A DNA stretch of 8,719 nucleotides, from positions 1-8,719 of the forward strand of contig JAITQH010000029.1 of assembly GCA_031288985.1 (NCBI GenBank). The letters are read 5' to 3'. Below, one piece after another: positions 5,753 to 8,719 of the stretch (positions are counted from its first letter, which is position 1; each line of letters opens with the position of its first letter). Both the position numbers and the translations under genes were made by a program. The stretch comes from Candidatus Methanoplasma sp. (lineage in GTDB: Archaea; Thermoplasmatota; Thermoplasmata; Methanomassiliicoccales; Methanomethylophilaceae). The notes below the pieces were generated by a model. It searched no databases and had not been told where the DNA came from. It saw only the letters and a list, made by a program, of their open reading frames with translations.

Positions 5753-6325
5753 ATGAACATAGACAAGGACCTCGCGATCGAAACGGACGACGAGGTCTAT
5801 CCGCCATCCGACGACAGCTATCTGCTCATAGAATCATTGGAAATGCGTCCAAAAGAGAAGGTGTTGGAGATAGGATGCGGATCCGGAATAGTTTCCATCC
5901 ACTGCGCGAAGAACGGCGCGCTTGTGACGTGCGGCGATGTGAACTCCAAGGCCGTCACCCTCACCAAGAAGAACGCCGCGCTGAACAACATCCGCCTGGA
6001 CGTCCGCGAGACGGACGTCTATTCCCGCATATCTGAGGTCTTTGACACCATCATATTCAACCTTCCCTACCTTCCTGTGAACGACGAGGGCCTGTTGGCC
6101 GTCTCTTGGTCCGGCGGCGATGACGGCATGGGGCCGCTCCCCGAGCTCCTGGACTATGCGCCGTATCATCTTGAGGACGGCGGCAGGGTGGTCATAGTCG
6201 TGTCGTCGCTTATGGACGGCGACCGCATGAACGCGTTCCTGTCCGCGTACAACGTCAGCATATTGGGCGAGCTGCCGCTGTTCTTCGAGAAGCTGCGCGT
6301 ATTGGAGATAAAGCTCAGACGGTGA
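5753..6325 (+). CDS. HemK2/Mtq2-like release-factor glutamine methyltransferase
   Basis: The product is 190 residues, the length of archaeal HemK-related and eukaryotic Mtq2/N6AMT1 proteins, which methylate the GGQ glutamine of release factor aRF1/eRF1 using S-adenosylmethionine. The N-terminus has the typical VYPPSDDSYLLIESL (15-29). Motif I is LEIGCGSG (38-45), and the acidic end of strand 2 is GDVN with D62. The catalytic loop is NLPY at 103-106, where most relatives have NPPY. It lacks the N-terminal helical domain of bacterial PrmC, as expected. The enzyme normally needs the activator Trm112, which is not in this window. The frame is open upstream to 5645, but that would run through the promoter and into the divergent gene. 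The ATG at 5753, with no Shine-Dalgarno, fits a leaderless start. Confidence 0.85.
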   Translation: MNIDKDLAIETDDEVYPPSDDSYLLIESLEMRPKEKVLEIGCGSGIVSIHCAKNGALVTCGDVNSKAVTLTKKNAALNNIRLDVRETDVYSRISEVFDTIIFNLPYLPVNDEGLLAVSWSGGDDGMGPLPELLDYAPYHLEDGGRVVIVVSSLMDGDRMNAFLSAYNVSILGELPLFFEKLRVLEIKLRR

Positions 6326-6328
6326 CAT

Positions 6329-6355
6329 CCGCCCAATGAACGGCGGACCTGCCGT
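6329..6355 (+). other. Two alternative short hairpins after the methyltransferase
   Basis: CCGCC (6329-6333) can pair with GGCGG (6342-6346), or ACGGC (6340-6344) with GCCGT (6351-6355). The two stems exclude each other. They begin four bases after the stop codon. Either could protect the 3' end; no clear T run follows. Confidence 0.25.
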
Positions 6356-6361
6356 CTTGTG

Positions 6362-6398
6362 AAAAGGGTTCTTCCGGCCGAGGAGGGCCTCGGCCGGA
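6362..6398 (-). terminator. Strong GC hairpin with T run after cdc48
   Basis: An 11-bp perfect stem joins 6373-6383 (TCCGGCCGAGG) with 6388-6398 around the loop AGGG. Read on the minus strand, the stem follows the cdc48 stop by 13 bases, and the T run TTTT at 6365-6362 follows the stem. This is the layout of an intrinsic terminator for cdc48. On the plus strand it lies downstream of the methyltransferase and could also stop or stabilise that transcript. Confidence 0.55.
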
Positions 6399-6411
6399 GC
6401 GGGGTCGGATC

Positions 6412-8580
6412 TCAGCCGCGGCGGCCCGTCTCCCCGTACTCTTTCAGTTTCTCCGCCGCTTTCGGTCCGAACTTTTCCAGCGAGGCCGAGAGATCCTCCA
6501 TGCTCACCCTGCATCCCGCGATCTCCTCGTCGGTGGGGGCCTTTCCGGGCCTGATCAGCCGCCTGACGGCGCTCATCACGGCCTCGTTGCATATGGCGGC
6601 TATGTCCGCGCCCGTGCAGCCCTCCGACGCCTTTGCCAGCGCTCCGAGGTCCACGTCCGCGCCGAGAGGCTTGCCCGCAGTGTGTATCCCGAAGATGGTC
6701 CTCCTTGATTCCTCGTCCGGCGGGCCTATGAGGATGCTCTTGTCGAACCTCCCCGGTCTGAGGAGGGCGGGATCCATTATGTCCGGGCGGTTTGTGGCGG
6801 CTATGACCACCACGTCATGCATGGCCTCCAGCCCATCCATCTCCGTCAGCATTTGGGATATCACCCTCTCCGTGACGTTGCTGTCGCTTCCTGTTCCCCT
6901 CTGCGGCGCCACGGAATCGATCTCGTCGATGAATATGACGCAGGGAGACGCCTGCCGGGCCTTGCGGAAGGTCTCGCGGACCGCCTTCTCGGACTCGCCC
7001 ACCCATTTGTTCAGGAACTCCGGCCCCTTGACGGAGATGAAGTTGGCCTCGGACTCGGTGGCCACCGCCTTGGCTAGCATCGTCTTTCCCGTGCCCGGGG
7101 GGCCGTAAAGCAGGAGGCCTTTCGGCGGCTTCGCGCCCATATGCCTGAACACCTTGCCGTATTTCAGGGGCCATTCCACAGCCTCCTTCAGCTCCTGCTT
7201 GGCGGATTCCAGCGCGCCTATGTCCTCCCACTTCACATTCGGCTTTTCGATCAGGACCTCCCTCATGGTGGCCGGCCGCAGATCCTTCAGCACGGACAGG
7301 AAGTCCTCCATCGTGACTGATATCCTTCCCAAGACCTCCGAGGGTATCTCATCCGCCTCCAGATCCACTTCCGGAAGGACGCGGCGGAGCGCCGCCATGG
7401 CCGCCTCCTTGCATAATGCGGATATATCCGCGCCCGCGAAGCCGTGGGTGCGGTTCGCCAGCTTCGGGATGTCTACCGACTCGTCCAAAGGCATGCCCCT
7501 TGTGTGTATCTGCAGTATCTCGAGGCGCCCTTCCCTGTCGGGTATGCCTATCTCTATCTCGCGATCGAACCTGCCGGGGCGGCGGAGGGCCTCGTCTATC
7601 GAGTTCGGGCGGTTGGTCGCGGCTATCACCACGACCTTGCCGCGGGAGTTCAGTCCGTCCATCAGGGACAGCAGCTGCGCCACTATGCGCCTCTCCGTCT
7701 CTCCCGCCGCCTCGCCGCGCTTGGGGGCGATGGAGTCCACCTCGTCGATGAATATTATGCTGGGGGCGTTCTCCTCCGCCTCTTTGAATATCTCCCTGAG
7801 CTTTCCTTCGGACTCGCCGTAGAACTTGCTCACGATCTCCGGACCTCCGATGGTGACGAAGTTGCTGCTGGTCTCGCCGGCCACCGCTTTGGCGAGCATT
7901 GTCTTTCCCGTACCGGGAGGGCCGTGGAGGAGGACCCCTTTCGGAGCCTCCACGCCCAGCCTTTTGAACAGTTCGGGGTGGCGGAGCGGCAGCTCGACCA
8001 TCTCTCTGATCTTGGAGACGGCGTTCCCGAGGCCTCCGAGGTCGTCGTAGGAGACGCCCGGTATGTCCGCCGCGGAAGGGGATGCGGGTTTGTCCGATAT
8101 CTTGATCTCCGTACCCGCCGACACGACCACCGCATCGGAGGATGGAGAGAACGACGTGACGACGAAGTCCATCTTGTTGCCCATGAGGTTCAGGGACAGA
8201 ACGTCCCCCTTGGAGAACACTCTTCCGTCCAGCAGCTGCGCCAGATAATCCTCGCCGCCCTGCAGGCGCAGCTCGTCGGAGGGGGCGAAGGCTATCTTCT
8301 CCGCCGTCTTTGCAGCCGTCTTCTCCACGCTCACCCTCTCGTCTATGGATGTGCCGGCGTTGCGGCGGGTGGCGCCGTCGATGCGTATGATCCCGCGGTT
8401 CGCGTCCTCGGACGGTCCCGCGAGGATCTTGACGGCTGTCCTCTTGGTCCCGTCGATCCTCGCGATGTCTCCGGGCCGTATGTCCAATATGCGCATGATC
8501 TCCGGGTCGAGCCTGGCTATCCCTTTGCCGGCCTCTCCGGGTTTCAGCTCTGCCACTCTTATGACTTTTTCATTCACCAT
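6412..8580 (-). CDS. cdc48: Cdc48/VAT-type AAA+ ATPase (p97 homologue)
   Basis: The product is 722 residues, standard for archaeal Cdc48, the hexameric unfoldase that feeds proteins to the proteasome. Residues 1-90 form the double-psi barrel (KGIARLDPEIM), followed by the second N-subdomain to about 165. D1 has GPPGTGKT at 220-227, IIFIDE at 275-280 and pore loop KFYGE at 252-256. D2 has GPPGTGKT at 493-500, VIFIDE at 548-553 and pore loop KWVGE at 525-529. Both keep the arginine-finger segment RPGRFD. The C-terminus (ETGRRG) lacks an HbYX proteasome-docking motif. Of the clustered start codons, the ATG at 8580 is preferred: GGAG ends eight bases before it but only two before the ATG at 8586. 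It overlaps the stop of the upstream gene by 11 nt, so the two are co-transcribed. A GC hairpin and T run lie downstream. Confidence 0.95.
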   Translation of the reverse strand: MVNEKVIRVAELKPGEAGKGIARLDPEIMRILDIRPGDIARIDGTKRTAVKILAGPSEDANRGIIRIDGATRRNAGTSIDERVSVEKTAAKTAEKIAFAPSDELRLQGGEDYLAQLLDGRVFSKGDVLSLNLMGNKMDFVVTSFSPSSDAVVVSAGTEIKISDKPASPSAADIPGVSYDDLGGLGNAVSKIREMVELPLRHPELFKRLGVEAPKGVLLHGPPGTGKTMLAKAVAGETSSNFVTIGGPEIVSKFYGESEGKLREIFKEAEENAPSIIFIDEVDSIAPKRGEAAGETERRIVAQLLSLMDGLNSRGKVVVIAATNRPNSIDEALRRPGRFDREIEIGIPDREGRLEILQIHTRGMPLDESVDIPKLANRTHGFAGADISALCKEAAMAALRRVLPEVDLEADEIPSEVLGRISVTMEDFLSVLKDLRPATMREVLIEKPNVKWEDIGALESAKQELKEAVEWPLKYGKVFRHMGAKPPKGLLLYGPPGTGKTMLAKAVATESEANFISVKGPEFLNKWVGESEKAVRETFRKARQASPCVIFIDEIDSVAPQRGTGSDSNVTERVISQMLTEMDGLEAMHDVVVIAATNRPDIMDPALLRPGRFDKSILIGPPDEESRRTIFGIHTAGKPLGADVDLGALAKASEGCTGADIAAICNEAVMSAVRRLIRPGKAPTDEEIAGCRVSMEDLSASLEKFGPKAAEKLKEYGETGRRG

Positions 8581-8719
8581 ATTCATCTCTCCTTGCAAAT
8601 ATCTCGGTTATGTCTGCCATCAGACCTTTTACGATGCGCTCGTTCGCCATCAGGCAGTGGGAGATCTCCTCTGAGTCCCTTCCCGGGCGGTCGAGCATCT
8701 CGTACAGCACGATGCGTCC
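8570..8719 (-). CDS. 3' end of an unidentified gene upstream of cdc48
   Basis: A frame enters from the right edge and stays open for 49 codons to a TGA at 8570-8572. It ends in ITEIFARRDEYGE and contains RIVLYEMLDRPGRDSEE and HCLMANERIVKGLMADI. The composition is charged and helical, without odd bias, and GC-rich third positions match cdc48, so it is probably real coding sequence. The product is not recognised. Its stop lies inside the cdc48 start region (ATGGTGAATGA), an 11-nt overlap that suggests translational coupling and a shared operon. The start lies outside the window. Confidence 0.7.
   Translation of the reverse strand, partial: GRIVLYEMLDRPGRDSEEISHCLMANERIVKGLMADITEIFARRDEYGE

Noticed and set aside
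5834..6592. 252-codon minus-strand frame across the methyltransferase
   Set aside because: It is antisense to the methyltransferase and cdc48 3' end, and contains the terminator hairpin.

Overview
The window looks archaeal, most likely from the Methanomassiliicoccales/Thermoplasmatota side of the Euryarchaeota. This is inferred from gene content and not from any search. It carries an archaeal Cdc48/VAT-type double AAA+ ATPase, an archaeal HemK2/Mtq2-like release-factor methyltransferase, an HVO_0476-like zinc-ribbon protein, TATA-box promoters with apparently leaderless starts, and heavy use of the ATA isoleucine codon in GC-rich genes.

There are two halves. Positions 1-3600 are accessory in character. 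They open with a tandem array of a 23-bp unit (1-115). About 220 bases follow with no supported gene but two small inverted repeats. Next come three 33-bp direct repeats, each built on a small dyad, directly in front of an AAA_14/DUF4143 ATPase gene (455-1780, +). Tail to tail with it lies a two-gene operon on the minus strand. It runs from a DUF4365 PD-(D/E)xK nuclease-like protein (3538-2957) into a 367-residue protein of unknown function (2967-1864), with an 11-nt overlap. A hand-counted 60-base line in the DUF4365 gene (3241-3300) is 40% G+C, against 70% for a line in the Cdc48 gene (7081-7140). This fits acquired DNA. The nuclease-like protein with its coupled partner is the best candidate here for an undescribed system.

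Positions 3600-8719 look like chromosomal housekeeping. They hold a HAD phosphatase with a promoter that fits a leaderless transcript (3793-4461, +), which overlaps tail to tail with a minus-strand operon of a metallo-beta-lactamase-fold hydrolase and a zinc-ribbon protein (5670-4446). That operon shares a compact divergent promoter region with the HemK2/Mtq2-like methyltransferase (5753-6325, +). A strong GC hairpin followed by a T run separates the methyltransferase from the large cdc48 gene (8580-6412, -). cdc48 in turn overlaps by 11 nt the 3' end of a further minus-strand gene running off the right edge.

No tRNA, rRNA, CRISPR array or transposase was seen. Functions are read from motifs only; family names are from memory of their signatures.
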